A stretch of DNA of 34,747 nucleotides from Clostridia bacterium (lineage in GTDB: Bacteria; Bacillota; Clostridia; Oscillospirales; Butyricicoccaceae). Each line of letters begins with the position of its first letter. Position 1 is the first letter of the stretch. A program made the translations under genes and the position numbers. Of the stretch, positions 1 to 8,063 are shown one piece after another. The stretch is from contig JAQXOO010000003.1 in NCBI GenBank assembly GCA_029099685.1, positions 1 through 34,747 of the forward strand, given 5' to 3'. Under the pieces are notes generated by a model. The model was not told the DNA's origin and did not search any database. It was given only the letters and a program-made list of their open reading frames with translations.

Positions 1-419
1 CGGGCTGGATTTCCTCCTTCATAGCCAGAGTGGGCGTGGATGCCATCCGCATGCTGCGCAAGCCCGCCCTGGAGGCCCTGGAGCGCAGCCGCCGGTTTGA
101 GCCGCCCATGGCCATCGGGAAGGTGGCGGAGCTGGCAAAGCCGTTCCTGTCCATCGGCAACCAGTACGGCGAGGGCTGGTTCCTCACCGGTGAGATGGCC
201 GAGCTTTTGACCACCGGCACGCCAAACATCGTGTGCATCCAACCCTTTGCCTGCCTGCCCAACCACGTGGTTGGCAAAGGCGTTATCAAGCAGCTGAAAA
301 AAGCCTATCCCCAGGCTAATATCGCGGCGGTGGACTATGATCCCGGCGCCTCCGAGGTCAACCAGCTCAACCGCATCAAGCTGATGCTGTCCACCGCAAA
401 AAAGAATCTGGAAGGATGA
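1..419 (+). CDS. 2-hydroxyacyl-CoA dehydratase activase-like protein, C-terminal fragment
   Basis: This is the 3' end of a larger gene. The frame is open from the first base of the window, so the GTG at 30 is internal and not a start. The visible part, about 139 residues, matches the C-terminal (DUF2229-like) part of the large BadF/BcrA-type acyl-CoA dehydratase activase-related proteins. Recognisable stretches are FLSIGNQYGEGWFLTGEM, TPNIVCIQPFACLPNHVVGKG and DYDPGASEVNQLNRIKLML (each up to 20 residues). Family knowledge: these proteins pair an ATPase/Fe-S activase module with a dehydratase-like module in Clostridia, and the role of the fused form is not settled. The ATPase domain lies outside the window, so function cannot be confirmed here. 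It ends 4 bases before the next gene, which suggests co-transcription. Confidence 0.75.
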   Translation, partial: GWISSFIARVGVDAIRMLRKPALEALERSRRFEPPMAIGKVAELAKPFLSIGNQYGEGWFLTGEMAELLTTGTPNIVCIQPFACLPNHVVGKGVIKQLKKAYPQANIAAVDYDPGASEVNQLNRIKLMLSTAKKNLEG

Positions 420-423
420 TTCC

Positions 424-1566
424 ATGAAGCTCGATTGGAAGACCTGCTTTCGCGTCTGCGCCAGCCTGTTTGGGCTGTACCTGTGCATTTTTTACTGGGA
501 AGCCGTTTCCGGGATGATCGGAACCTTCCTGCGCGCCCTTTCCCCCCTGCTGGTAGGGCTGGTCATGGCCTATGTGCTCAACATCCTCATGAGCTTTTAC
601 GAAAAGCACTACTTCCCCCGGCAGGCCAACAGGACCTGGGTCTCCCGCAGCCGGCCTCCGGTCTGCCTGCTGGCGTCCATCATCACCCTCACGGGCATCG
701 TGGCCCTGGTCATCGACCTGGTGGTGCCGGAGCTGGTGTCCTGCGTGAAGATCCTGCTCACCGCAGTGGAGCCGGCTCTGGACCAGCTGCTGCAAAGCAA
801 ATGGGCCACCCAGCTGCTGCCCGCCGAGATCCTCAGTCAGCTGGACGCCGTCAACTTTAGCGAGACCATTGAAAAGGCCATCCGGGTGGTGCTTTCCGGA
901 CTGGGGAGCGCCGCCGGGGCGGTGGTCAGCACGGTGTCCTCGGTGGTGTCCAGCACGGTGGACTTTTTCCTCAGCGCCATCTTTGCCATCTATCTGCTGC
1001 TGAGCCGCGACCAGCTGCAGCGCCAGAGCCGCCGGCTGCTGCGCTGCTTTCTGCCCGCAAGGCTGATGGAAAAGCTGACCCACTGGCTGCAGGTGTTCAA
1101 CGACTGCTTCCACCGGTTTATTGTTGGACAGTGTGTGGAGGCGGTCATTCTGGGCGTTTTGTGTATGCTGGGCATGACCCTGTTCGGCTTCCCCTACGCC
1201 ATGATGATCGGCTCGCTCATCGGCTTCACCGCCCTGATCCCCATCGCGGGGGCCTATATCGGCGCGGGCGTGGGCGCTGTGATGATCCTCACCGAATCGC
1301 CCCTGAAAGCGCTGCTGTTCCTGGTGTTTATCGTGGTGCTGCAGCAGCTGGAGGGCAACCTGATCTATCCCCGGGTGGTGGGCAATTCCATCGGCCTGCC
1401 CGCCCTGTGGGTGCTTGCCGCCATCACCGTGGGCGGCAGCCTGATGGGGATCACCGGGATGCTCATCGGCGTCCCCATTGCCGCGGCGCTGTACCGGCTG
1501 CTGCGGGAGGAGCTGCACCGGCTGGAACGCGCGGAAGCCGCCGGCAGTCCCAAGCCCCAGGCATAA
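424..1566 (+). CDS. AI-2E transporter / PerM family permease
   Basis: A polytopic membrane protein of 380 residues with about eight hydrophobic segments and the AI-2E_transport (UPF0118) layout. There are two early helices (about 10-30 and 34-53), a third near 80-98, a long Ser/Val-rich stretch followed by a helix near 170-192, and a C-terminal cluster from 235 to 355. That cluster contains the family-typical segments LIPIAGAYIGAGVGA and LEGNLIYPRVVGNSIGLPA. Members export autoinducer-2 or act as Na+/H+ antiporters; the substrate cannot be read from sequence. The ATG at 424 follows a GGAAGGA ribosome binding site overlapping the end of the upstream gene. A strong hairpin terminator follows 12 bases after the stop. 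Confidence 0.88.
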   Translation: MKLDWKTCFRVCASLFGLYLCIFYWEAVSGMIGTFLRALSPLLVGLVMAYVLNILMSFYEKHYFPRQANRTWVSRSRPPVCLLASIITLTGIVALVIDLVVPELVSCVKILLTAVEPALDQLLQSKWATQLLPAEILSQLDAVNFSETIEKAIRVVLSGLGSAAGAVVSTVSSVVSSTVDFFLSAIFAIYLLLSRDQLQRQSRRLLRCFLPARLMEKLTHWLQVFNDCFHRFIVGQCVEAVILGVLCMLGMTLFGFPYAMMIGSLIGFTALIPIAGAYIGAGVGAVMILTESPLKALLFLVFIVVLQQLEGNLIYPRVVGNSIGLPALWVLAAITVGGSLMGITGMLIGVPIAAALYRLLREELHRLERAEAAGSPKPQA

Positions 1567-1578
1567 AGAATCCGTCAG

Positions 1579-1612
1579 AAAAGCGCCCATCCAATGTCGG
1601 ATGGGCGCTTTT
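1579..1612. terminator. Bidirectional intrinsic terminator
   Basis: A perfect 14-bp stem (1579-1592 with 1599-1612) has a 6-base loop, with A and T runs forming the base of the stem. It lies between the convergent permease (+) and phosphodiesterase (-) genes and can stop transcription from both sides. Confidence 0.9.
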
Positions 1613-1630
1613 ATTTGTCCGTTTTTCGGT

Positions 1631-2371
1631 TTATTCCACATCCACCTTTTCGTAGATGAGGCCGTCGCAAAGCTGGCGGGCGCGTTTCAGGTCCTGTTGG
1701 GTGCGAATGGTCCAGCCGATCAGCGGCACACCGTGCTTTTTGCAGTTCAGCCGCAGCTTGTAGTCAATGGAATGGATGTCAAAGGCGATAAAATCCGGCT
1801 GGGTCATAGGGTTGAACAGCAAATACCTGGAATAGCTGCTCAGCCGGCGGTCCGTGGGGCTGATGCCGCCCAGCTGTCCCCGGACATACTGGGGCGCGTG
1901 GCGGCGCAGCCAGACCAGCACCTCCGGGTTGAAAGACTCCAGAATGAACGGTCCTTCGTACCGGCCCAGGCGCTCCATCAGCAGGGATTCCAGCCGGCCC
2001 ACGCTGCCGCTCTTGTCGTTTTTGATCTCGATCAGCAGGGGCACCCGGCCGTCCACCAGCTCCAGCAGCTCGTCCACAGTGGGGATGCGCGCGTCCGTCC
2101 CCAGCAGGCGCAGCTTCTTCAGGTCCTGCAGGGTCCACTCCTCCAGATAGCCGGGGACGCCGGTCATCCGCTCCAGTTTGTTGTCATGAAACACCACCAG
2201 GCGGTCATCCGCGGTGATGTGTACGTCCAGTTCGATGGCATGTCCCCGGTCCACGGCCCGCTGAAAGGCCGGAAGCGAATTCTCCGGCACGCCGTTTGCA
2301 TGGTCATGCAGCCCGCGGTGGGCCACCAGTCGATAATCCTGGATAAAATCGGGTTTTTCCCGTTTTGCCAT
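1631..2371 (-). CDS. Glycerophosphodiester phosphodiesterase (GDPD)
   Basis: A 246-residue single-domain GDPD protein that hydrolyses glycerophosphodiesters to glycerol-3-phosphate and an alcohol. The family signature is intact: His18-Arg19 (VAHRG), Glu30-Asn31 (PENS), Glu47 and Asp49 (IELDVH, metal ligands) and His62 (VFHD), followed by EIKND and a C-terminal GWTIRTQQD segment. No signal peptide is visible, so it is probably cytoplasmic (UgpQ-like). The start is fixed by AGGAGGG nine bases before the ATG at 2371. It is a single-gene unit with its own promoter, convergent with the permease and divergent from the glycosyltransferase fusion. It may scavenge phospholipid or teichoic-acid breakdown products; that role is inference. 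Confidence 0.9.
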   Translation of the reverse strand: MAKREKPDFIQDYRLVAHRGLHDHANGVPENSLPAFQRAVDRGHAIELDVHITADDRLVVFHDNKLERMTGVPGYLEEWTLQDLKKLRLLGTDARIPTVDELLELVDGRVPLLIEIKNDKSGSVGRLESLLMERLGRYEGPFILESFNPEVLVWLRRHAPQYVRGQLGGISPTDRRLSSYSRYLLFNPMTQPDFIAFDIHSIDYKLRLNCKKHGVPLIGWTIRTQQDLKRARQLCDGLIYEKVDVE

Positions 2372-2409
2372 AGCTCAGTCCCTCCTGCCCATGGTTTTTT
2401 GCCGCTGCT

Positions 2410-2438
2410 ATTCTATCACAGTTTTTTCCGGGGGGCAA
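2410..2438 (-). promoter_or_regulatory. Predicted sigma-A promoter of the GDPD gene
   Basis: On the minus strand, -35 TTGCCC (2433-2438), a 17-base spacer and -10 TAGAAT (2410-2415). It is followed by a 38-base leader to the ATG at 2371. Confidence 0.55.
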
Positions 2439-2475
2439 TGGGTTTTGCATTTTCGGGGAAAATTGTCCCGCAGCC

Positions 2476-2504
2476 TTGACCGGCCCGGGCGCTTATATTA
2501 TAAT
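2476..2504 (+). promoter_or_regulatory. Predicted sigma-A promoter of the GT4-CsaB gene
   Basis: -35 TTGACC (2476-2481), a 17-base spacer and a consensus -10 TATAAT (2499-2504), 36 bases before the chosen ATG. This supports the start at 2541 and argues against an upstream in-frame start at 2391, which would lie before the promoter. Confidence 0.75.
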
Positions 2505-2540
2505 AAATATGTATGCAAACATCACAAGGAGGTTCCTTGT

Positions 2541-4748
2541 ATGAAAATATTCCACGTTGCCGGCGGCGGCGACCGGGGCGGCGCCAAGACCCATATCCTG
2601 GCGCTGTGCTCCCAGTTGAAGGAGCGCTATGACCTGACCCTGGTGAGCCTGCGCAGCGGCGACTTTTCTGATTCGGCACAGGCGGCGGGCATCCGCACCC
2701 GGACCCTGTTTTCCTGGTTTGTGCCCTATGATTACTTCCGCCTCATCCGGCTGGTGCGGGCGGAAAAGCCCGATATCGTCCACTGTCACGGGGCCAAGGC
2801 CAACATCGCCGGCCTGTTGGTCAAGCTGTTCTGCGGCGTCACCGTCATCACCACGGTGCACAGCGACTATCAGCTGGATTATATGAACAGCGCCGCCAAG
2901 CGGTACACCATCGGCGCCATGAACGGCCGTGCCCTGCGGCACCTGGACTATTATGTCACCGTCTCCGAGCTGTTCAAAAATATGCTCATCAGCCGGGGCT
3001 TCGACCCCCACAAGTGCATGAGCATCTACAACGGCCTGGATTTTGAGGAAAAGGCCTCGCCCTTTGACCGGAACGCCTGGCTGAAGGCCACAGGCATCGA
3101 TTATGAGGAAGGCGACGTGGTGCTGGGCATTCTGGCCCGGCTGACCCCGGTGAAGGACATCCCCACCCTGCTGCGCGCCTTTGCCAAAGCCCGGCAGGGC
3201 AACCCCCGGCTGAAGCTGCTCATCGGCGGCGACGGCGAGGACACAGAGGCCCTCAAGGCGCTGGCAAACCAGCTGAAGCTGGGCAAAAGCGTCAGCTTTA
3301 TGGGCTGGGTCACCGATGTGCCCCACTTTTTTGCCGCCTGCGATATCGATGTGCTGTGCTCCATCTCCGAGTCCTTCCCCTACTCCATTCTGGAGGGCAT
3401 CCGGGAGGGCTGCGCCGTCATCACCTCCGATGTGGGCGGCATGAGCCGCCTGATCGACCACGGCGAAAACGGCTTTATCTTCCAGCCCAGGGACGTGGAC
3501 GCCTTTGCAGACCACATTCTGGAGCTGAGTCTGGACGAGGACAAGCGCAGACGCTTCGCCGCCAGGCTGTATGACAAGGCCTCTGCCCTGTATTCCCTGA
3601 AAAGCATGGCCGACACCCAGAGCCGGATCTATGAGGACATCGCCCGGCTGTCCCATGTGCCCAAGCGGCGGGAAGTGCTCATCTGCGGCGCTTACGGCAA
3701 GGGCAATTCCGGCGACGAGGCCATTTTGCGGGCCATCATCGCCTCCATGCGGACCATCGATCCTCTGATCCCCCTTACGGTCATGACCCGCAAGCCCGAG
3801 GAGACCCGCCTGCAATACGGCGTGCGGGCCATCTACACGTTTGATGTGCCCCTGTTCCTCCGGGCGGCGCGGCGCACCAAGCTGTTCATCAACGGCGGCG
3901 GCAGCCTGATCCAGGACAGCACCTCCAGCCGGTCGCTGTACTATTACCTGTTCACCATCTGGGCGGCCCGGTGCTGCGGCGCAAAGGTCCTGATGTACGG
4001 CTGCGGCATCGGCCACGTGGCCCGGTCCGTCAACCGCAGGCTGGCCCGGCTGATCCTGGACCGCAGCGACCATGTTATCACCCTGCGGGACGCCATCTCC
4101 CGGCAGGAGCTGCAGGATATGGGCATCACCAGGCCCGATGTACGGGATTCCGCCGACCCGGCCCTGAGCCTGGAGCCTGCGGACGACCAAGTGGCCTGCG
4201 ACTATCTCCGCAGGCACGGCCTGGACCCGGAGGGGCGGTATATTTGCTTTTCTCTGCGGCCCTGGAAGAATTTTGACAACTACGCCCCCTTTGCGGAGGC
4301 GGCGGATTACGCCCGGGATCGCTATGGGCTGGAGACCGTTTTCATGCCCATCGAGGACCCTACCGATGTGGCGCCCTCTGAACGGACGGCCCGGATGATG
4401 CACAGCGGCAGCCATCTGCTGCCCGCGCCCCCTCAGGTAGAGCTGACCATGGCAGTCCTGCGGCGGATGCAGCTGATGTGCGCCATGCGCCTTCACGCCC
4501 TGGTGTTTTCCGCCGCGGCAAACACGCCCTTTATCGCCGTGTCCTATGACATCAAGGTCCAGAGCTTTATGGAATATGTGCATAACCCCTCCTGCTGCGG
4601 CCTGGACACGGTGACCGGCGCCTTTCTCCGGGAGCAGATCGACCGGGTCATGGCCGATCCGGATGCTTACCGGGACAATGCCGCCCATCTCCGGGCCATG
4701 GAAGCCCAAAACAGCCGCGCCGCACGGGAGATGCTGGGGCTCCGCTGA
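2541..4748 (+). CDS. Glycosyltransferase family 4 fused to CsaB-type polysaccharide pyruvyl transferase
   Basis: A 735-residue two-domain protein. Residues 1 to about 370 form a GT-B glycosyltransferase of family 4: an N-terminal GGGDRGGAKTH nucleotide/acceptor loop, a VHCHGAKANIAG segment, then GGDGEDTEALK and the EX7E motif ESFPYSILE of the donor-binding lobe. From about residue 376 a CsaB-like domain begins with ICGAYGKGNSGDEAIL, then FINGGGSLIQD, MYGCGIG and MRLHALVFSAAANTP. Family knowledge: CsaB puts pyruvate ketals on secondary wall polysaccharide so that SLH-domain proteins can dock. The fusion would couple sugar transfer and pyruvylation of one cell-wall glycan, which is inference. 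The start follows AAGGAGG spaced nine bases from the ATG and a consensus promoter. No wall-polysaccharide or SLH gene is visible nearby. Confidence 0.85.
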   Translation: MKIFHVAGGGDRGGAKTHILALCSQLKERYDLTLVSLRSGDFSDSAQAAGIRTRTLFSWFVPYDYFRLIRLVRAEKPDIVHCHGAKANIAGLLVKLFCGVTVITTVHSDYQLDYMNSAAKRYTIGAMNGRALRHLDYYVTVSELFKNMLISRGFDPHKCMSIYNGLDFEEKASPFDRNAWLKATGIDYEEGDVVLGILARLTPVKDIPTLLRAFAKARQGNPRLKLLIGGDGEDTEALKALANQLKLGKSVSFMGWVTDVPHFFAACDIDVLCSISESFPYSILEGIREGCAVITSDVGGMSRLIDHGENGFIFQPRDVDAFADHILELSLDEDKRRRFAARLYDKASALYSLKSMADTQSRIYEDIARLSHVPKRREVLICGAYGKGNSGDEAILRAIIASMRTIDPLIPLTVMTRKPEETRLQYGVRAIYTFDVPLFLRAARRTKLFINGGGSLIQDSTSSRSLYYYLFTIWAARCCGAKVLMYGCGIGHVARSVNRRLARLILDRSDHVITLRDAISRQELQDMGITRPDVRDSADPALSLEPADDQVACDYLRRHGLDPEGRYICFSLRPWKNFDNYAPFAEAADYARDRYGLETVFMPIEDPTDVAPSERTARMMHSGSHLLPAPPQVELTMAVLRRMQLMCAMRLHALVFSAAANTPFIAVSYDIKVQSFMEYVHNPSCCGLDTVTGAFLREQIDRVMADPDAYRDNAAHLRAMEAQNSRAAREMLGLR

Positions 4749-4842
4749 GCCCGTTTTCCCGCGTTCCTGTCTGACGGGCATCCGGCAGCGTCGCGGCCCC
4801 CGGAAGTATTTCATTTGATTTTACAATAAAGGAGTTTCGTCT

Positions 4843-5955
4843 ATGAAGCTTGGTATCGTGGGTCTGCCCAATGTGGGCAAAAGCACCCTGTTCAACGCCA
4901 TCACCAATGCCGGCGCGGAAAGCGCCAACTATCCCTTCTGCACCATCGAACCCAATGTGGGCATGGTCACCGTGCCCGACAGCCGCCTGGATTATCTGGC
5001 TGGGCTGTACAATCCCAAAAAATACACCCCCGCCGTCATCGAGTTCGTGGACATCGCCGGTCTGGTGAAGGGCGCCTCCCAGGGCGCAGGCCTGGGCAAC
5101 AAGTTCCTGAGCAACATCCGCATGACCGACGCCATCGTCCACGTGGTCCGCTGCTTTGATGACGACAACATCATGCACGTGGTGGAGGACGCCAGCAAGG
5201 CTGTTCCCGTGGACCCCGCCGGTGACATCGAGTGTATCAACCTGGAGCTGATCCTGGCGGACTGCGAGATGATCGAGCGCCGCATCGACCGGACCAAAAA
5301 GGCCGCCAAGGGCGGCGACAAGAAATATCTCCGTGAGGCGCAGGTGCTGGAGGGTCTGCTGGAGCATCTGAACCAGGGCAAGTCCGCCCGGACCTATGAC
5401 TGCACGCCTGACGAAATGGCCATCATCCGGGAATCCGACCTGCTGAGCCTGAAGCCCATCATCTACGCCGCCAACATGGACGAAAGCGGCGTTTCCCATC
5501 CCGAGGACAACCGGTACTTCTGCATCGTCCGGGAGATCGCCGCCGCCGAGGGCAGCCAGGTGCTGCCCATCTGCGCCAAGACCGAGCAGGAGATCGCCGA
5601 GCTGGACAAGGAGGAGCAGCAGATGTTTCTGGAGGAGCTGGGGCTGGAGCAGTCCGGCCTGGACCGCCTGATCCAGTGCAGCTACACCCTGCTGGGCCTG
5701 ATCTCCTTCCTCACTGCCGGCTCCGACGAGGTGCGGGCCTGGACCATCACCCAGGGCACCAAGGCGCCCCAGGCAGCCGGAAAGATCCACTCGGACTTCG
5801 AGCGGGGCTTCATCCGGGCCGAGGTCATCGCCTTTGAGGATCTGAAGGCCCTGGGCAGTATGGCCGCCGCCCGGGAAAAGGGCCGCATCCGCAGCGAGGG
5901 CAAGGAATACATCATGAAGGACGGCGACATCGTCAACTTCCTGTTCAACGTGTAA
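4843..5955 (+). CDS. ychF: Redox-regulated ATPase YchF
   Basis: A 370-residue Obg-family P-loop protein that binds 70S ribosomes; family length is about 363-370. The P-loop is GLPNVGKST (7-15) and the switch/G3 region is DIAGLVKGAS. The G4 motif reads NMDE instead of NKxD, the hallmark that gives YchF ATP rather than GTP specificity. The middle part is helical and rich in Lys/Glu, and a C-terminal TGS domain ends in GDIVNFLFNV. The ATG at 4843 follows AAAGGAG. No promoter is obvious in the 94-base gap after the GT4-CsaB gene, so read-through from that gene is possible. A hairpin terminator follows at 5966-6012. Confidence 0.96.
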   Translation: MKLGIVGLPNVGKSTLFNAITNAGAESANYPFCTIEPNVGMVTVPDSRLDYLAGLYNPKKYTPAVIEFVDIAGLVKGASQGAGLGNKFLSNIRMTDAIVHVVRCFDDDNIMHVVEDASKAVPVDPAGDIECINLELILADCEMIERRIDRTKKAAKGGDKKYLREAQVLEGLLEHLNQGKSARTYDCTPDEMAIIRESDLLSLKPIIYAANMDESGVSHPEDNRYFCIVREIAAAEGSQVLPICAKTEQEIAELDKEEQQMFLEELGLEQSGLDRLIQCSYTLLGLISFLTAGSDEVRAWTITQGTKAPQAAGKIHSDFERGFIRAEVIAFEDLKALGSMAAAREKGRIRSEGKEYIMKDGDIVNFLFNV

Positions 5956-5965
5956 AACAGCAAAT

Positions 5966-6012
5966 AAAACCACCCTTTCCCGGGAAAACTTTCCGTGAGA
6001 GGGTGGTTTTTT
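5966..6012 (+). terminator. Intrinsic terminator of ychF, overlapping the next gene's ribosome binding site
   Basis: An 11-bp perfect stem (5966-5976 with 6000-6010) followed by T's to 6012. The 23-base loop region contains a second short palindrome, TTTCCCGGGAAA. The 3' arm holds the GAGGGTGG sequence that serves as ribosome binding site for the ATG at 6013. Confidence 0.8.
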
Positions 6013-6723
6013 ATGGGCAGGACCTGGGTGGCGGTGCTCTGTGTGGCGGCGCTGGTGATCATTGCCGCGGGAGCGGTGTTTTTTGCCACGGTGGGGGCCT
6101 CCATGCTGTCCAACGGTCTTGCGGAGCTGGCCGCCCGCTCGGGGCCCGGAGTGGCGGTGACCCTGTACCGCTGGGCGGTGAGCGCCAATCCCTATGACGC
6201 CGCCCACCGGTTGGCGCTTTGCCGGCTGTATCTCCAGCAAGGGCAGCAGGGCGCGGCGCTGGCGCTGCTGCAGGCCGGCATCGACGGGGGCTGGGCCACC
6301 GGTCCCGACCTGTATCTGGCCCTGGCCTCCCTGTACGCCGACAGCGGGCGGTTGGAGGACGCCTGCGCCCTGCTGGACAGCGTCCCCTCCGACTACATCT
6401 CCCGCAGGCTGGCGGGCCTCCGGCCGGAAAACGCGGCGGCGCCGCCCTCCGGCACCTATGCTTCCGGGCGGACCTTTTCTCTGGAAGGCGGCGGAGGGAC
6501 CGCCTGGTACCGGCTGGACGGCGGCGCCTGGACGCTGTACGGCGGGCCGCTGGAGCTGCAGGAGGGCAAGCACACCCTCAGTGTGGTGACTCTGGACCGG
6601 GACAGCGTGCCCTCCCGGGTGGATGAATACCGGTACACGGTGGAAAAGCTGAAAAACGCGGCGGCCACCTGGCACATGGTGCGGTGTCCCTTCTGCGGAG
6701 AACTGTGGCTGGAGATGGATTGA
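6013..6723 (+). CDS. Membrane-anchored TPR-like protein with a chitobiase-C-like domain
   Basis: A 236-residue protein of unknown function. It has one N-terminal membrane helix (about residues 4-32, Ala/Val-rich). Helical repeats about 40-130 resemble tetratricopeptide repeats (ANPYDAAHRLALCRLYLQQG, then DLYLALASLYADSGRLEDAC). A beta domain at about 145-215 (PPSGTYASGRTFSLEG, WYRLDGGAWTLYGGPLEL) looks like the chitobiase/beta-hexosaminidase C-terminal Ig-like fold. A short Cys-Pro-Phe-Cys tail closes the protein. The ATG at 6013 is preferred to the in-frame GTG at 5995 because only the ATG has a plausible ribosome binding site. That site is buried in the ychF terminator stem. The topology predicts the TPR and Ig-like parts outside the membrane. 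Role unknown. Confidence 0.65.
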   Translation: MGRTWVAVLCVAALVIIAAGAVFFATVGASMLSNGLAELAARSGPGVAVTLYRWAVSANPYDAAHRLALCRLYLQQGQQGAALALLQAGIDGGWATGPDLYLALASLYADSGRLEDACALLDSVPSDYISRRLAGLRPENAAAPPSGTYASGRTFSLEGGGGTAWYRLDGGAWTLYGGPLELQEGKHTLSVVTLDRDSVPSRVDEYRYTVEKLKNAAATWHMVRCPFCGELWLEMD

Positions 6724-6727
6724 CGCA

Positions 6728-6757
6728 AAAAGCGAGGGTCTTTCGACCCTCGCTTTT
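6728..6757. terminator. Bidirectional intrinsic terminator
   Basis: A 13-bp stem (6728-6740 with 6745-6757) closed by a TTTC loop and flanked by A and T runs. It separates the convergent TPR protein gene and the aminotransferase gene. Confidence 0.9.
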
Positions 6758-6783
6758 ATGTATCACGGTAGGATGGGGTGCTC

Positions 6784-8058
6784 TCAGGCCTCCAGGCGCT
6801 TTTCCACGGCCGCCAGCAGGGCGCAGACGCAGAACACCTCAGCGGCCGCCTGCAGCTCCTCCACGGGAGGCAGGGACGGCGCGATGCGCAGGTTGCTGTC
6901 CTGGGGATCGTTGCCGTAGGGGAAGGTGGCGCCCGCGCCGGTCATGACCACACCGGCCTCCTTGCACAGGGCATGGATGCGCTTGGCGCAGCCGGGCATG
7001 GCGTCAAAGCTGATGAAGTAGCCGCCCTTGGGGGTGTGCCAGGTGCCGGCGCCGGTGCCGCCCAGATGCTCCTCCAGCATGGAGAGCACCATGTCGAACT
7101 TGGGCTTCAGCAGCGCGGCGTGCTTCTTCATATGGGCCTCGATGCCGGCCTTGTCCTTGAAATAGAGGACATGGCGCAGCTGGTTGATCTTGTCGGGGCC
7201 GATGGCCTGGACGGTCATGAGCTTCTTGGTCCAGGCGATGTTGGCCTCGGATGCCGCCATGGCGCCCACGCCGGCGCCGGCATAGGAGATCTTGGAGGTG
7301 GAGCAGAACTCCAGGAACCGGTCCTCGGTACCGTACTCTTTGGCTGCGTCAAAGACATTCAACAGCTGGTCCCGGTCATCGGACAGGTGGTGAACGATGT
7401 AGGCATTGTCCCAGAACACCCGGAAATCGGGGGCGGCGGTCTTCATGGAGGCGATGCGGCGGACCACCCGGTCAGAATAGGTCTTGCCCTCGGGATTGCT
7501 GTACTTGGGGACGCACCAGATGCCCTTCACAGAGGGATCCCCGGCGGCCAGCTTTTCCACCAGGTCCATGTCGGGGCCGTCGTCCAGCATGGGGATGGTG
7601 ATCATCTCCATGCCCAACTGCTGGCAGATGGAAAAATGGCGGTCATAGCCGGGTGCGGGGCACAGCCACTTGACCTTTTCCTCCCGGCACCAGGGCTTGC
7701 CGTTGGGGGCGCCGAAGACCCACAGGCGCATCATGGTATCATACATCATGGTCAGGCTGGCGTTTCCGCCGGCCATCACCATCTCCACGGGAACTTCCAT
7801 AATATCAGCGAACAGGCGGCGGCAGGACAAAAGGCCCTCCAGTCCGCCGTAATTTCGGGTATCGGTAGCGCCGTCAAACACATCGGCGTTGCCGCTGACC
7901 ACCGTCAGCATATCCTCACACAGGTCCAGCTGGGCGCGGCTGGGCTTTCCGCGGGACATATCCAGCTTCAGGCCCTTGGCCTTGCAGGCTTCAAACTTGG
8001 CAAGCAGCTCCGTCCGCAGGCTTTCCAGCTCCTGCCGGCTCGCAGTCATCAGATTCAT
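6784..8058 (-). CDS. MocR-like type Ic aspartate aminotransferase (PLP-dependent)
   Basis: A 424-residue fold-type I aminotransferase of the Aminotran_MocR family (subgroup Ic aspartate aminotransferases). Diagnostic stretches are LDMSRGKPSRAQLDL near the N-terminus, AGGNASLTMMYD, CPAPGYDRHF, WDNAYIVHHL (PLP-ring Asp and Tyr) and CSTSKISYAGAG, where Lys is the PLP Schiff-base residue. The substrate-carboxylate Arg is in SNLRIAPSLPP. The expected reaction is aspartate plus 2-oxoglutarate to oxaloacetate plus glutamate. It is the last gene of a TSCPD-asnS-coaW operon, 5 bases after coaW. Making or using aspartate next to an asparaginyl-tRNA synthetase gene is suggestive but may be coincidental. 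The start has GGGAG ahead of the ATG. Confidence 0.85.
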   Translation of the reverse strand: MNLMTASRQELESLRTELLAKFEACKAKGLKLDMSRGKPSRAQLDLCEDMLTVVSGNADVFDGATDTRNYGGLEGLLSCRRLFADIMEVPVEMVMAGGNASLTMMYDTMMRLWVFGAPNGKPWCREEKVKWLCPAPGYDRHFSICQQLGMEMITIPMLDDGPDMDLVEKLAAGDPSVKGIWCVPKYSNPEGKTYSDRVVRRIASMKTAAPDFRVFWDNAYIVHHLSDDRDQLLNVFDAAKEYGTEDRFLEFCSTSKISYAGAGVGAMAASEANIAWTKKLMTVQAIGPDKINQLRHVLYFKDKAGIEAHMKKHAALLKPKFDMVLSMLEEHLGGTGAGTWHTPKGGYFISFDAMPGCAKRIHALCKEAGVVMTGAGATFPYGNDPQDSNLRIAPSLPPVEELQAAAEVFCVCALLAAVEKRLEA

Positions 8059-8063
8059 TGGTA

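Noticed and set aside
2493-4814. Long open frame (773 codons) on the - strand opposite the GT4-CsaB gene
   Set aside because: Low-complexity Gly/Gln/His composition, no domains, and antisense to a well-supported fusion gene with its own consensus promoter.
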